Shown here: positions 1-8,145 of the stretch, one piece after another | How the letters are laid out: each line of letters begins with the position of its first letter | How positions within the stretch are numbered: position 1 is the stretch's first letter | Assembly (NCBI RefSeq): GCF_024198235.1 | Contig: NZ_JAKCFB010000012.1 | Coordinates: 124,001-188,000 of the forward strand | Origin: Myxococcus dinghuensis | GTDB lineage: Bacteria > Myxococcota > Myxococcia > Myxococcales > Myxococcaceae | Direction: 5' to 3' | Length of the DNA: 64,000 bases | Position numbers and translations under genes: made by a program | The notes under the pieces: generated by a model | Told to the model about the DNA's origin: nothing | The model's database searches: none | The model's input: only the letters and a program-made list of their open reading frames with translations

Positions 1-1715
1 GGGTCCTCCTCGCCCTCCACCATGGCCACCGCCGTGTGGACGAGCGGCGCGTCCGTCTCGGCGAGGAGCTGTTCGCGCAGGGCCTCCACGCCCACCGCGT
101 CCCCGCCGGGCAGGGCGACCAGCAACGTGCCGCCCTCCCAGCGCACGGTGAAGCCCGAGGTCCCGCCCACGCCATCGAGTCGCCGGGCCACGTCGCGCAG
201 CGCCTGGTCCCCCGCGTCGAAGCCCCGGGTCACGTTGATGCGCCCCAACCCCACGAGGTCGACGAGCAGGAGCCCGCAGGGCAGGCCGTCCCTCCGGCAC
301 CGGCCAATCTCCCGCAGCAGCCGCTCCTCTCCCGTCCGCCGCGTGGCGAGCCCCGTGAGCGCGTCGACGCGCAGGCCCCGCTCGCGCTCCTCGCGGGGCG
401 CGACGCCGCCCAGCTCGATGATCGTCAGGAGCTGCGCGACGCCGCCTGGAATCGGGAAGGGGCGCGCCACCCAGCGCACGCGGCGCGGGCGCGGCAGCTC
501 CAGCGCGAGGGTGAGGTGCAGGCCCCGGGAGGACTCCGCCGCGAGGTCCAGCTCGGGCACCCGGCCGGAGGGGGAGGCCGTCAGCCCCTCGACGTACTGG
601 CAGAAGGCGTCGAACGGCATCCCGGGGAACCGGTCCATCGGCACGCCGAGCAGCTCCGCCATCGCCGCGTTGCAGGCGAACGGTCGACGCCCCGGGGCCA
701 CCAGCAGCGTCGCCACGTCCAGGGCCTGGATGGCCTCACGCAACTGCGCGAGCGCCGTGGCCTCGGTGAGCACGGGCTCCTTCGCCGCCCGGACGGATTC
801 CTTGAGGGCGGGGTGGCCGCGCGACTTCATCTCCAGGTCGCCAGCCACGCGTCGCGCCAGCTCGCGCAGCGCCGCCAGGTCCTCGGTGCCGAGCATCAGC
901 GGTCGCGTGTCGATGACACACAGCGTGCCCAGCACCTCGCCCCCGGGCGTCACCAGCGGCGCGCCCGCGTAGCTGCCGACGATGCCGTCGCGCACCAGCG
1001 GGTTGTCCCGGAACACCGGGTGGCGCGTGGCGTCCGGCACCACCAGCGATTCGCGCCCCTGCACCACGTGGTGGCAGAAGGCCCAGTCGCGGGGCGTGCC
1101 GCGGTCCTTCGCGAGCGAGGGCGGCAGCCCCACGTGGGCCTTGAACCACTGCCGGTCACCCAGCACCAACGTCAGCAGCGCCACGGGCACCGCGAAGGCG
1201 TGGGCCACCTCGGTGACCAGCCCCTGGAGCTCCGCCTCCGGTGGGCCCTCGTCGACCAGCCGCATCGAGGCGATGCGCTCCAGGCGACGCTTCTCCTCCT
1301 CGTCGGAGACCTCCGCCGGCGCCGCGGGCAGCGGGCGCTGTCCGGACAACACCCGGCGCACCGTCTCGCGCACGGTGTCGACGGGGGCCCGGCGGCTGAG
1401 CAGCGAGTGGATGCCGAGCGCGTCCTTGAGCTGCCACGCGCGCACCCGCAGCTCGTCGAAGGCCGTCACCACCACCACCTGCGTCGCGCTGGCGTCCTTG
1501 CGCTCGCGCAGCCACGTCAGCAGCGTGAAGCCATCCACGCGCGGGAGCGCGAGGTCCGTGACGAGCAGCACGGGCGCGTTGCGCTGGCGCACCACCTCCT
1601 GCGCCTCCGCCCCGTCTCGCGCGAGCACCCCCTCCAGGCCCTCTCCCGCGACGAGTGAGAGGAGTCCTGCGGCGCGGTGGGGATCGGGCTCGGCGATCAG
1701 GGCGTAGGGAACCAT
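1..1715 (-). CDS. REC-GAF-PAS-GGDEF signalling protein (partial, degenerate GGDEF)
   Basis: This gene starts at the ATG at 1715 and runs off the left edge, so about 571 codons are visible. Residues 1-120 form a response-regulator receiver with the phospho-Asp at D54 (VTDLALP); the usual conserved Lys is replaced by Arg in LLSRRAPV. Residues about 150-290 form a GAF domain (FCHHVV, GTLCVIDTRP). A PAS-like stretch follows, and a GGDEF domain starts near residue 450 (DALTGLATRR). The signature expected as GGDEF reads EGGTL in RWEGGTLLVALPG, so diguanylate cyclase activity is unlikely; a binding or scaffold role is an inference. It lies about 90 bp downstream of the CHASE2 gene on the same strand and may be the last gene of that operon. 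Confidence 0.8.
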   Translation of the reverse strand, partial: MVPYALIAEPDPHRAAGLLSLVAGEGLEGVLARDGAEAQEVVRQRNAPVLLVTDLALPRVDGFTLLTWLRERKDASATQVVVVTAFDELRVRAWQLKDALGIHSLLSRRAPVDTVRETVRRVLSGQRPLPAAPAEVSDEEEKRRLERIASMRLVDEGPPEAELQGLVTEVAHAFAVPVALLTLVLGDRQWFKAHVGLPPSLAKDRGTPRDWAFCHHVVQGRESLVVPDATRHPVFRDNPLVRDGIVGSYAGAPLVTPGGEVLGTLCVIDTRPLMLGTEDLAALRELARRVAGDLEMKSRGHPALKESVRAAKEPVLTEATALAQLREAIQALDVATLLVAPGRRPFACNAAMAELLGVPMDRFPGMPFDAFCQYVEGLTASPSGRVPELDLAAESSRGLHLTLALELPRPRRVRWVARPFPIPGGVAQLLTIIELGGVAPREERERGLRVDALTGLATRRTGEERLLREIGRCRRDGLPCGLLLVDLVGLGRINVTRGFDAGDQALRDVARRLDGVGGTSGFTVRWEGGTLLVALPGGDAVGVEALREQLLAETDAPLVHTAVAMVEGEED

Positions 1716-1806
1716 TCACCCCGAATGCTGCCACGGATGCGGCGTTCCCGGGACCTGCCGGATGAGCGGGGGCTCCCTCCTCACCCGCGTCCAGGACGAC
1801 GCGTTT

Positions 1807-3231
1807 CTAGCGGGGCTCGCCAGGAGGCGCGGAGCTGCCGGGAGCTGTCTGCGGATACCGGATGAACAGCTTGCGCAGCGCACCGCGTTGTCGCCCCAGC
1901 TCCTCCGTGCGCGCCGCGTAGTCCACCACCAACATCAGCACCAGCCCGACCACCGCAGGCACCAACGGCATCACCCAGCCCAGGTCCGCGGCCAGCCATC
2001 CCACCAGCGCCACGTGCAGCACGCCGAGCGCCGCGGCCGCGCGGATCACGCCCGCGGGCGAGCGGATGCGCCGGCACGCCAGCGCGAACAGCCCCAGCAG
2101 ACAGGCGGTCTCCAGCACGCCTCCCCATGCGATGGGCCCCGCCGACCGCATCAGCCGGCCCGCCCGCAGGTTGTCGAGCGCGAAGGCGTGGATCTCCACG
2201 CCCGGCACCGCGACCTGGCCGGGCAGCGTGCTCTGACCGTGCAGCCCGGTGGCGGTGACTCCCACGAAGATGGTCTTCCCCCGGAGCGCCAGGTCCAGCC
2301 CCACGGAGGCGGGGTCGGCCTGGAGCAGGTCGCCCAGGCTCACGCGCGGCAGCCAGTCCGGCGAGGGCAGCCGCATCAGCGGGGCGCCGTCGTCGACGGA
2401 GGCCCTCCGACGGAGGACCTCCGACTGTTCGGGCATCAGCTTCAGCGCGGTGGCCAGCGCCAGCGACGGCCAGGACTGCGCGCCCACGCCCACCGCGAAC
2501 GGATAGCGGCGGATGACGCCGTCCGGGTCCAGCAGCATGTTCAGCGTGCCGCTGCCGTGCGCCGCCATCCGCAGCGGGGCGATGCTCCCCGCCAGGCCCC
2601 GTCCCTGGAGCCGCAGCGCTTCGACGGGGAGGGGCAGGGGCGTGCCGAGCGCGCCGTCCTCCAACGGCGGCATCCACGCGAGGTCGTCCGTGAGCGCCGC
2701 GGCGCCGAGGATGACGGAGCCGCTCTCCGCGAGCGCCTCCGCCAGCCGCGCGTCGCCGTCCTGCGCGCGCAGCTTCGCCTCCAGCTCCGCCACCAGCGCC
2801 GCGCCGGCCGGTTGGGCCGCGAGCCCGGAGGCCTGGAGCGACGCGAGCAGGTCCTCGCCCAGCTCCAACGCCTCGCGAGCGCCGGGCTGGTCGAACACCA
2901 CGTCCACCGCCACCGTCGCCGGCCGCCGGAGCGCCAGCGCGTGGAACGCCCGGGCCCACGTGGCCCGCGACAACGGCCAGCGCTCCCCCAGCGCGGCGAG
3001 GGTGCGGTCATCCACCTCCACCAGCACCAGGTCGGCGCTGCGAGGCACTCCCGGCAGGAGCCGGCTCACCGCCTGGTCGTAGAGGGCCCGCTCCCCCAGC
3101 CCCGGTGCGCCGCCCGTCAGCGCGGTGAGCACCGCCAGCCCGACCCCGAGCACCGCCGCCCCTCGCCGCAGGAGCGCGGGAGAGGGGCGGGGCAGGACGA
3201 CTCCGCGAGAGGGCTCGGGGGCGGAGCTCAT
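1807..3231 (-). CDS. CHASE2 domain membrane protein
   Basis: A 474-residue protein with one N-terminal membrane segment (residues about 16-35), a large extracytoplasmic CHASE2 sensor domain (VLVEVDDRTL, VAVDVVFDQP, GVIRRYPF, GKTIFVGVTATG) and three closing membrane helices near the C-terminus. CHASE2 normally feeds a cyclase, kinase or GGDEF domain, but here the protein stops about 30 residues after the last helix, so no output domain is present. The start at 3231 lies 8 bp after the stop of the FecR gene, so the two are almost surely co-transcribed. A partner protein must carry the signal if the protein senses anything; the neighbouring FecR, OmpA and receiver proteins are candidates (inference). 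Confidence 0.85.
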   Translation of the reverse strand: MSSAPEPSRGVVLPRPSPALLRRGAAVLGVGLAVLTALTGGAPGLGERALYDQAVSRLLPGVPRSADLVLVEVDDRTLAALGERWPLSRATWARAFHALALRRPATVAVDVVFDQPGAREALELGEDLLASLQASGLAAQPAGAALVAELEAKLRAQDGDARLAEALAESGSVILGAAALTDDLAWMPPLEDGALGTPLPLPVEALRLQGRGLAGSIAPLRMAAHGSGTLNMLLDPDGVIRRYPFAVGVGAQSWPSLALATALKLMPEQSEVLRRRASVDDGAPLMRLPSPDWLPRVSLGDLLQADPASVGLDLALRGKTIFVGVTATGLHGQSTLPGQVAVPGVEIHAFALDNLRAGRLMRSAGPIAWGGVLETACLLGLFALACRRIRSPAGVIRAAAALGVLHVALVGWLAADLGWVMPLVPAVVGLVLMLVVDYAARTEELGRQRGALRKLFIRYPQTAPGSSAPPGEPR

Positions 3232-3239
3232 CTCGCGGC

Positions 3240-4409
3240 TCAGGGCTTGACGTCGAACGCGTAGATCTTCGAGGGGTAGCCGACGAAGCCGTCCGGGTCC
3301 ACGGGCAGCACCCGCCAGAACCACTTGCCCGCGAAGTCCGCGGGCACCGTGAGCGCCAGCTCCGTCGCGTCGAACGTCTTCACGCCCGCGGCGAAGTCCG
3401 CCGTGCGCGCCAGCTCCACGCGGTACGTCGTGGCGCCCGGGGCCTTGAACCACTCCAGCTTCGGGGGCGTCGTGAAGTCGCCACCGCGCGGCCCGTTGAG
3501 CTGCGGCGCGGCGAGCAGCGGTCGAGGCTCCTCCGGCGCGGCCCCGGCCTTCACGCGGGAGCCGTGCCCACCCGACACCTCCACCTCGCCCTGGTCCGCG
3601 CCCAAGGCCACCTTGCCCTCGAGCGTCTCCAGCCGGCTGCCGCCGTCGTCCGTCGCGGACACGCGGAACTGCGTGCCACGCACACCGGCCACCGCCCCGC
3701 GCGTGCGGATCTCGAAGACGGACCCGTCACCGCCCGGCGCGGCGCTCGTCTCCACCGAGCCCCGCAGCAGCTCCAACTGCACCTTGCGCTTGCCGTTGGC
3801 AGCCAGCTCCAGGGTGCCCAGCCGCAACTGGCTGCCCGGCATCACCCGGACGCGGCTGGCGTCCGCCAGCTCCAACTCGGCGCGCGCGTCGGCGCCCGTC
3901 TGGAGGACCTCGTTCGTGTAGAGCGACTCCCCCACGCCTCGCGGCTGGGGCGCCGACAGCTCGGTGCCCGCGAGCACCTCGCCGCTGGCCGCGCTCACCC
4001 GCGCCACGCGCGGTTGGGCCGGACGCTCCACGTAGGCGAGCTGGAGCTGACCCGCCTCGCCGGGGACGGCCGGAGGGGCCACCGTGGAGACGCGGGTCCG
4101 CGGGACACCCGCCGCGACGAGCACGTCCGCCGCGGCCCTGGCCACCGCGAGCCCCTGACCTCCCAGCCGCTCGGCGTCCGGCAGGCGCGCGGCCACCGTC
4201 ACCGAGCGGATGGCGGGCCGCGCCACCAGGCTCTCGCCGATGAGCTTGAGGCACGCGTCCGTCTGCGCCCCCTTCGGCGCCAGCGGGCGTCCCAGCTCCA
4301 CCCGTCCATTGACGAACCGCACGCCACCGCACGCGTCGGGGGCCTGCTGCGCCAGGGCCGGGGAGGCCACCAGCGCCGCCATCATCATCCAGGGCGCCGT
4401 GCGCTTCAT
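3240..4409 (-). CDS. FecR domain periplasmic/exported protein
   Basis: A 389-residue protein with a clear signal peptide (MKRTAPWMMMAALVASPALA) and so exported. Residues about 50-125 resemble an OmpA-like peptidoglycan-associated fold (GLAVARAAADVLVAAGVP). Residues about 135-285 form a FecR domain (VLQTGADARAELEL, VRVMPGSQLRLG, FEIRTRGAVAGVRGTQFRV). A fibronectin-like stretch closes it (TTYRVELARTADF, GKWFWRVLPVD). FecR domains of this kind occur with CHASE2 proteins in several delta-proteobacterial lineages; the exact function is not known. The start overlaps the stop of the OmpA gene by 4 bases (ATGA), which indicates translational coupling. Confidence 0.85.
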   Translation of the reverse strand: MKRTAPWMMMAALVASPALAQQAPDACGGVRFVNGRVELGRPLAPKGAQTDACLKLIGESLVARPAIRSVTVAARLPDAERLGGQGLAVARAAADVLVAAGVPRTRVSTVAPPAVPGEAGQLQLAYVERPAQPRVARVSAASGEVLAGTELSAPQPRGVGESLYTNEVLQTGADARAELELADASRVRVMPGSQLRLGTLELAANGKRKVQLELLRGSVETSAAPGGDGSVFEIRTRGAVAGVRGTQFRVSATDDGGSRLETLEGKVALGADQGEVEVSGGHGSRVKAGAAPEEPRPLLAAPQLNGPRGGDFTTPPKLEWFKAPGATTYRVELARTADFAAGVKTFDATELALTVPADFAGKWFWRVLPVDPDGFVGYPSKIYAFDVKP

Positions 4410-6295
4410 CGCGTCGCTCCTTCCGCCGTGGGCTGCGTGACCTTCACGATGTTGAACTCGACGCGCCGGTTGTTCTCCCGGCCCTTCGCCGTCTTGTTGG
4501 TGTCGACCGGCTTCTCCTCGCCGAAGCCTACCGCCTCCAGGCGGTTGCCGGCGATGCCCGCCTTCATCAGGAAGTCGCGCACCTTGTTGGCGCGGCGCTG
4601 GGACAGGTCGAGGTTGCGCTTCTCCGCGCCCTGGCTGTCCGTGTGGCCCTCCACCCGCACCAGCTCCACCTGCGGGTTGGCCTTGAGCACCGAGGCCACC
4701 TGCGTGAGGAGGTTGAACGACTTCTTCAGGATGACGTCCTTGCTCGTCGCGAAGTAGACCTTCTCCAGGATGACGATGCGCGTGCCCTCCAGGCGCACCT
4801 GGGACTTGCCCTCGTCCGGGCAGCCATCCTCGTCCTTCACGCCGTTGATGGTCTCCGCCTCCAGCGGGCAGGCGTCCACCGTGTCCGGGATGCCGTCCTT
4901 GTCGTTGTCCGGGTCCGGGCAGCCGTCGGCGTCCTCGAAGCCGTCCAGGTCCTCGGCCTCCGCCGGGCAGCGGTCCTCGCTGTCGATGATGCCGTCGCCG
5001 TCCGTGTCCACCGGCGCGGGGGGCAGCGTCATGGCCACGGGCGCGGGCGGCGGCACGCCGTCCTGCGAGGGCAGGTGGGCGTTCGGATCATCCGGGCAGC
5101 CGTCTTCGTCCTGGTAGCCGTTGAAGGTCTCCTTCTCGCCCGGACACACGTCCGGACCGTCGAGGATGCCGTCGCCGTCGTCGTCGGGGTCCAGGCAGTT
5201 GTCGTCGTCCTGGAAGCCGTCGTAGTCCTCGGGGCCGAGCGCGCAGGGCGGCGGCAGCGTGGACGTGGCGGCGACCGCGGCGGGCCGTCCCCCGGCGCCC
5301 GCGGTCCAGCTCAGGCCTCCCAGCACGCGGAAGCTCGGGGTGCCGTACCCGCGCGTCAGGCCTGGACCGGCGCCCACGTGCGCGGCCAGCTCCTTCGTGA
5401 AGCGGTACTTCAGCGCGCCCAGCACCTCCAGCGGGCGCTCCTCCGCGTGGGTCTCCTTCAGCCCCAGCGCGCCGGCCAGCGAGGCCTGCGCGGTGAGGGC
5501 CTGGGTGAGCGGCACCTCCGCGCCCACGGAGTAGGCGAACTCGTTGCCCACGCGCAGGTTGCGCAGTTGCTCCTCGCCCCGCAGGTTCACACCCGCGTTG
5601 GCGATCAGCCGCACCGCCGAGGTGGCCCACTCCGCCACCAGGCGCGGCTGGAACGTCACTCCGCCGGTGCCCAGGTACTGGTCCCCGCCCGAGGTGGGCA
5701 GGGTGAAGGGCGCCACGAGGGCGAACGACAGCCCGGCGTCCGTGGAGAGCAGCCGCACCTTGGGCACGAGCCGCAGGTCGCCCACGCCCGTCGTCCCCAC
5801 ACCCTGCGCGAGCGTCGGGGACACCGCTCCCGCCGACTGCGACGTCGTCGTGGAGACGGGCAGCGACACACCCAGCTCGAACCGGTCGAACAGGGCGATG
5901 GCGCCCATCAGGTCCACGGTCAGCTGGCTGTCGACGATGCGGTAGACGAACGCGTCCTTGCGCGGGTCGAGCAGGTTGAGCGGATCATCCGCGTAGTTGA
6001 CCGACAGCCCCAGGTTCCAGTCGAGGTGCTGCCCCACGCGCGCGCCATGCACGCCCAGCACGTCGTACGCGCCGGGCCCCGGCTTGTACTGCTGGACGTC
6101 GATGGCCTGCGAGGCGGGCACCTGCGCCTGGACGGGCGAGGCGAACAGCGCGAGCGCCAGGAGTGGTGTCGCGGCACCCAGGGGGAGGAGCGCGCGCGCG
6201 GCGCGGCCCCTTCTCTCGACGGGCTGAAGGGGAGGACCGGGTGGGTAGGGATGCACTCGCATGATGTGAAACTGCCTCAAGGTAGGGGACCGCAT
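4406..6295 (-). CDS. OmpA-family outer-membrane protein with TSP type-3 repeats
   Basis: A protein of about 629 residues. It has a basic N-region and hydrophobic signal core (LLPLGAATPLLALALFASPV), then a predicted beta-barrel of about 280 residues. Calcium-binding thrombospondin type-3 repeats follow (DDDGDGILDGPDVCPGE, DTDGDGIIDSEDRCPAE, DNDKDGIPDTVDACPLE). The C-terminal OmpA domain (VEGHTDSQGAEKRNLDLSQR) binds peptidoglycan in this family. The start is uncertain: ATG at 6295 overlaps the stop of the receiver gene as TGATG; a second ATG at 6262 would shorten the N-region and has GAGG about 12 bp upstream. It belongs to the envelope-signalling operon with the FecR and CHASE2 genes. Confidence 0.88.
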   Translation of the reverse strand: MRSPTLRQFHIMRVHPYPPGPPLQPVERRGRAARALLPLGAATPLLALALFASPVQAQVPASQAIDVQQYKPGPGAYDVLGVHGARVGQHLDWNLGLSVNYADDPLNLLDPRKDAFVYRIVDSQLTVDLMGAIALFDRFELGVSLPVSTTTSQSAGAVSPTLAQGVGTTGVGDLRLVPKVRLLSTDAGLSFALVAPFTLPTSGGDQYLGTGGVTFQPRLVAEWATSAVRLIANAGVNLRGEEQLRNLRVGNEFAYSVGAEVPLTQALTAQASLAGALGLKETHAEERPLEVLGALKYRFTKELAAHVGAGPGLTRGYGTPSFRVLGGLSWTAGAGGRPAAVAATSTLPPPCALGPEDYDGFQDDDNCLDPDDDGDGILDGPDVCPGEKETFNGYQDEDGCPDDPNAHLPSQDGVPPPAPVAMTLPPAPVDTDGDGIIDSEDRCPAEAEDLDGFEDADGCPDPDNDKDGIPDTVDACPLEAETINGVKDEDGCPDEGKSQVRLEGTRIVILEKVYFATSKDVILKKSFNLLTQVASVLKANPQVELVRVEGHTDSQGAEKRNLDLSQRRANKVRDFLMKAGIAGNRLEAVGFGEEKPVDTNKTAKGRENNRRVEFNIVKVTQPTAEGATR

Positions 6296-6669
6296 CAACG
6301 TGCAGCGAGGAGTTGTGAGACGTGCTGCGCCAGCGACGGCAGGGGTTGGGGTTTGGGAAGCAGGAGGTCCACGCCGAGCTCGCGGGCACGCGCGCTGAGC
6401 TCCGGCGAGGCGAAGGCCGTCAGCAGCACCACCCGCGTCTCCGGGGTGTAGCGGCGCACGAAGTCCGCCAGCACCAGCCCCTCCTCGGACTGGGTGCCGC
6501 TGAGCCGCAGGTCGCTGATGACCAGGTCGTACCGCCCCGTCGTCATCAGCCCGAGCGCCTCGTCCAGCGCCTGGGCGGAGTCCACCCGGTACCCGGCACC
6601 GGAGAAGAACTGCCCCAGCACCCAGCAGAGGGACGACTCGTCATCGACGATGAGGATGTTCTGGGACAC
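6295..6669 (-). CDS. Single-domain response regulator
   Basis: A 124-residue stand-alone receiver: acidic pocket VDDESS, phospho-acceptor Asp in DLVISDLRLSG, switch Thr in LLTAF and conserved Lys in LLLPKPQP. It has no output domain, so it acts through protein contacts or as a phosphate shuttle (family knowledge). It is the first gene after a candidate sigma54 promoter and its stop overlaps the OmpA start, so it heads the operon. The histidine kinase/NtrC pair upstream is the obvious partner (inference). Confidence 0.9.
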   Translation of the reverse strand: MSQNILIVDDESSLCWVLGQFFSGAGYRVDSAQALDEALGLMTTGRYDLVISDLRLSGTQSEEGLVLADFVRRYTPETRVVLLTAFASPELSARARELGVDLLLPKPQPLPSLAQHVSQLLAAR

Positions 6670-6762
6670 GTCCCCGGGCCGTCAGCAAGCCCGGGGCCAG
6701 GGTCCCGCGCACCCAGGGACGACGCTATTTCCAACACTTGCGAAACCCCGCCCGGACGGGGA

Positions 6763-6778
6763 AGCAAGCCCCTGTCCA
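6763..6778 (-). promoter_or_regulatory. Candidate sigma54 (-24/-12) promoter
   Basis: On the minus strand the sequence TGGACAGGGGCTTGCT has the invariant GG-N10-GC spacing of sigma54 promoters, with TTGCT at -12. It begins a few bases after the stop codon of the NtrC-type activator gene and about 95 bp before the receiver gene. The -24 element is only partly consensus (TGGAC rather than TGGCAC). Confidence 0.5.
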
Positions 6779-6780
6779 GG

Positions 6781-8145
6781 TTATGGATCCGGTTTCTGGA
6801 ATCCGGATCTGTTGATGCCCAAACGTTTCAGGCGTTCATACAAGGAGGAGCGGGGGATGCCCAGGCGGAGCGCGGCGCGCTCGACGTGGCCGTTCTCCTT
6901 GCGGAGCACGCGCTCGATGTGGCGGCGCTCCAGCTCCTCCAGGGTGAGGTGCTCGTCCTCCTGGTGGGTGTCGTCGGTGGCGGGCTCGAAGCGCAGGTCG
7001 CCGCGGGAGAGGGGGCCGCCGCCGGAGAGCAGGACGGCGCGCTCGAGGACGTTGCGCAGCTCGCGGATGTTGCCCGGCCACGGGTAGCGCACGAGGGCGG
7101 ACTCCGCGTCCGGCTGGAGCCCCACGCCGCCGCGTCCCCGGGGCCGTCCCATCTCCTCCAGGAAGTGGTGGGCGAGCAGGGGGATGTCCTCGGGGCGCTC
7201 GCGCAGCGCGGGGACGTGGAGGATGAGGGTGCTGACGCGGAAGTAGAGGTCGCCGCGGAAGCGCTTCTCGCGGGTGGCGGTGCCCAGGTCCTGGTGGGTG
7301 GCGGCGATGAGGCGCACGTCCACGCGGCGGTCCTTCACGTCGCCCAGCCGGCGGAAGCGCTTCTCCTCCAGCACCTTGAGGAGCTTGGGCTGGACGGCCA
7401 GGTCCATGTCGCCCATCTCGTCGAGGAAGAGGGTGCCCCGGTCCGCGACCTCCAGGAGGCCCTGCTTGGCGTTGACCGCGCCGGTGAAGGCGCCCTTCTC
7501 GTGACCGAACAGCTCCGAGTCCAGCAGGTCCTTCGACAGCGCCGCGCAGTTGAGGTCCACGAAGGGGGCGTCCGCGCGCGGGCCGCCCTCGTGCAACCAG
7601 CGGGCGAGCACGCTCTTGCCGCTGCCCGTCTCGCCGGTGATGAGCACCGGGCTGTCGCTGTGCTGGATGCGCTCGGCCTCCGCGCGCAGGCCGCGGATGG
7701 CGGCGCTCGCGCCGATGAAGGGGTCCACCGACGTCCGCGCGGTGCGGGACTGGTCCGCGCGCAGGCGCTGCCGCTCGCGCCGCTGCGCCACCAGCCGCTC
7801 CAGCACCACGGTGAGCACCGCCATCTCCACCGGCTTGGTGAGGAACTGCTCGGCGCCTTCCTTCACCGCCTGCACCGCCAGCTCGATGGAGCCATGACCG
7901 GTGAGCACGACGAGCGGCACCGCCGCGTCGATCTCCTTGAGCCGTGGCAACAGCTCCAGCGCGGTGCCGTCCGTCAGCCGGTAGTCCACCACCGCGACGT
8001 CCGGTCGCTGCGCGCGGAACTGCTCCTGGGCCTCCGCCAGGCTCGTGGCCTCGTCCACGTCGAAGCCCCGCGCCGTGAGATAGCCCCGCATTCCCAGTCG
8101 TACGCCGGGTTCGTCGTCCACCAGGAGGATGCGGGTTCGGGTCAT
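6781..8145 (-). CDS. Sigma54-dependent response regulator (NtrC family)
   Basis: A 454-residue activator. The receiver is at residues 1-120 with D54 as acceptor (VVDYRLTDG) and K104. The AAA+ sigma54-activation domain spans about 143-375, with Walker A GETGSGKS (171-178), the sigma54-contact loop GAFTGA (218-223), Walker B TLFLDEMGD and the arginine-finger region. A Fis-type helix-turn-helix closes it (RAALRLGIPRSSLYERL). All key residues are present, so it should be a competent enhancer-binding protein. Its start overlaps the stop of the PAS histidine kinase by 4 bases (ATGA), which marks the two as a two-component pair. The adjacent sigma54-like promoter at 6763-6778 is a likely target (inference). 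Confidence 0.95.
   Translation of the reverse strand: MTRTRILLVDDEPGVRLGMRGYLTARGFDVDEATSLAEAQEQFRAQRPDVAVVDYRLTDGTALELLPRLKEIDAAVPLVVLTGHGSIELAVQAVKEGAEQFLTKPVEMAVLTVVLERLVAQRRERQRLRADQSRTARTSVDPFIGASAAIRGLRAEAERIQHSDSPVLITGETGSGKSVLARWLHEGGPRADAPFVDLNCAALSKDLLDSELFGHEKGAFTGAVNAKQGLLEVADRGTLFLDEMGDMDLAVQPKLLKVLEEKRFRRLGDVKDRRVDVRLIAATHQDLGTATREKRFRGDLYFRVSTLILHVPALRERPEDIPLLAHHFLEEMGRPRGRGGVGLQPDAESALVRYPWPGNIRELRNVLERAVLLSGGGPLSRGDLRFEPATDDTHQEDEHLTLEELERRHIERVLRKENGHVERAALRLGIPRSSLYERLKRLGINRSGFQKPDP

Noticed and set aside
36..1658. Plus-strand frames in the first 1.7 kb
   Set aside because: They are antisense to the REC-GAF-GGDEF gene, whose minus-strand translation has clear domains. 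The plus translations are rich in Arg/His/Gln with no motif.
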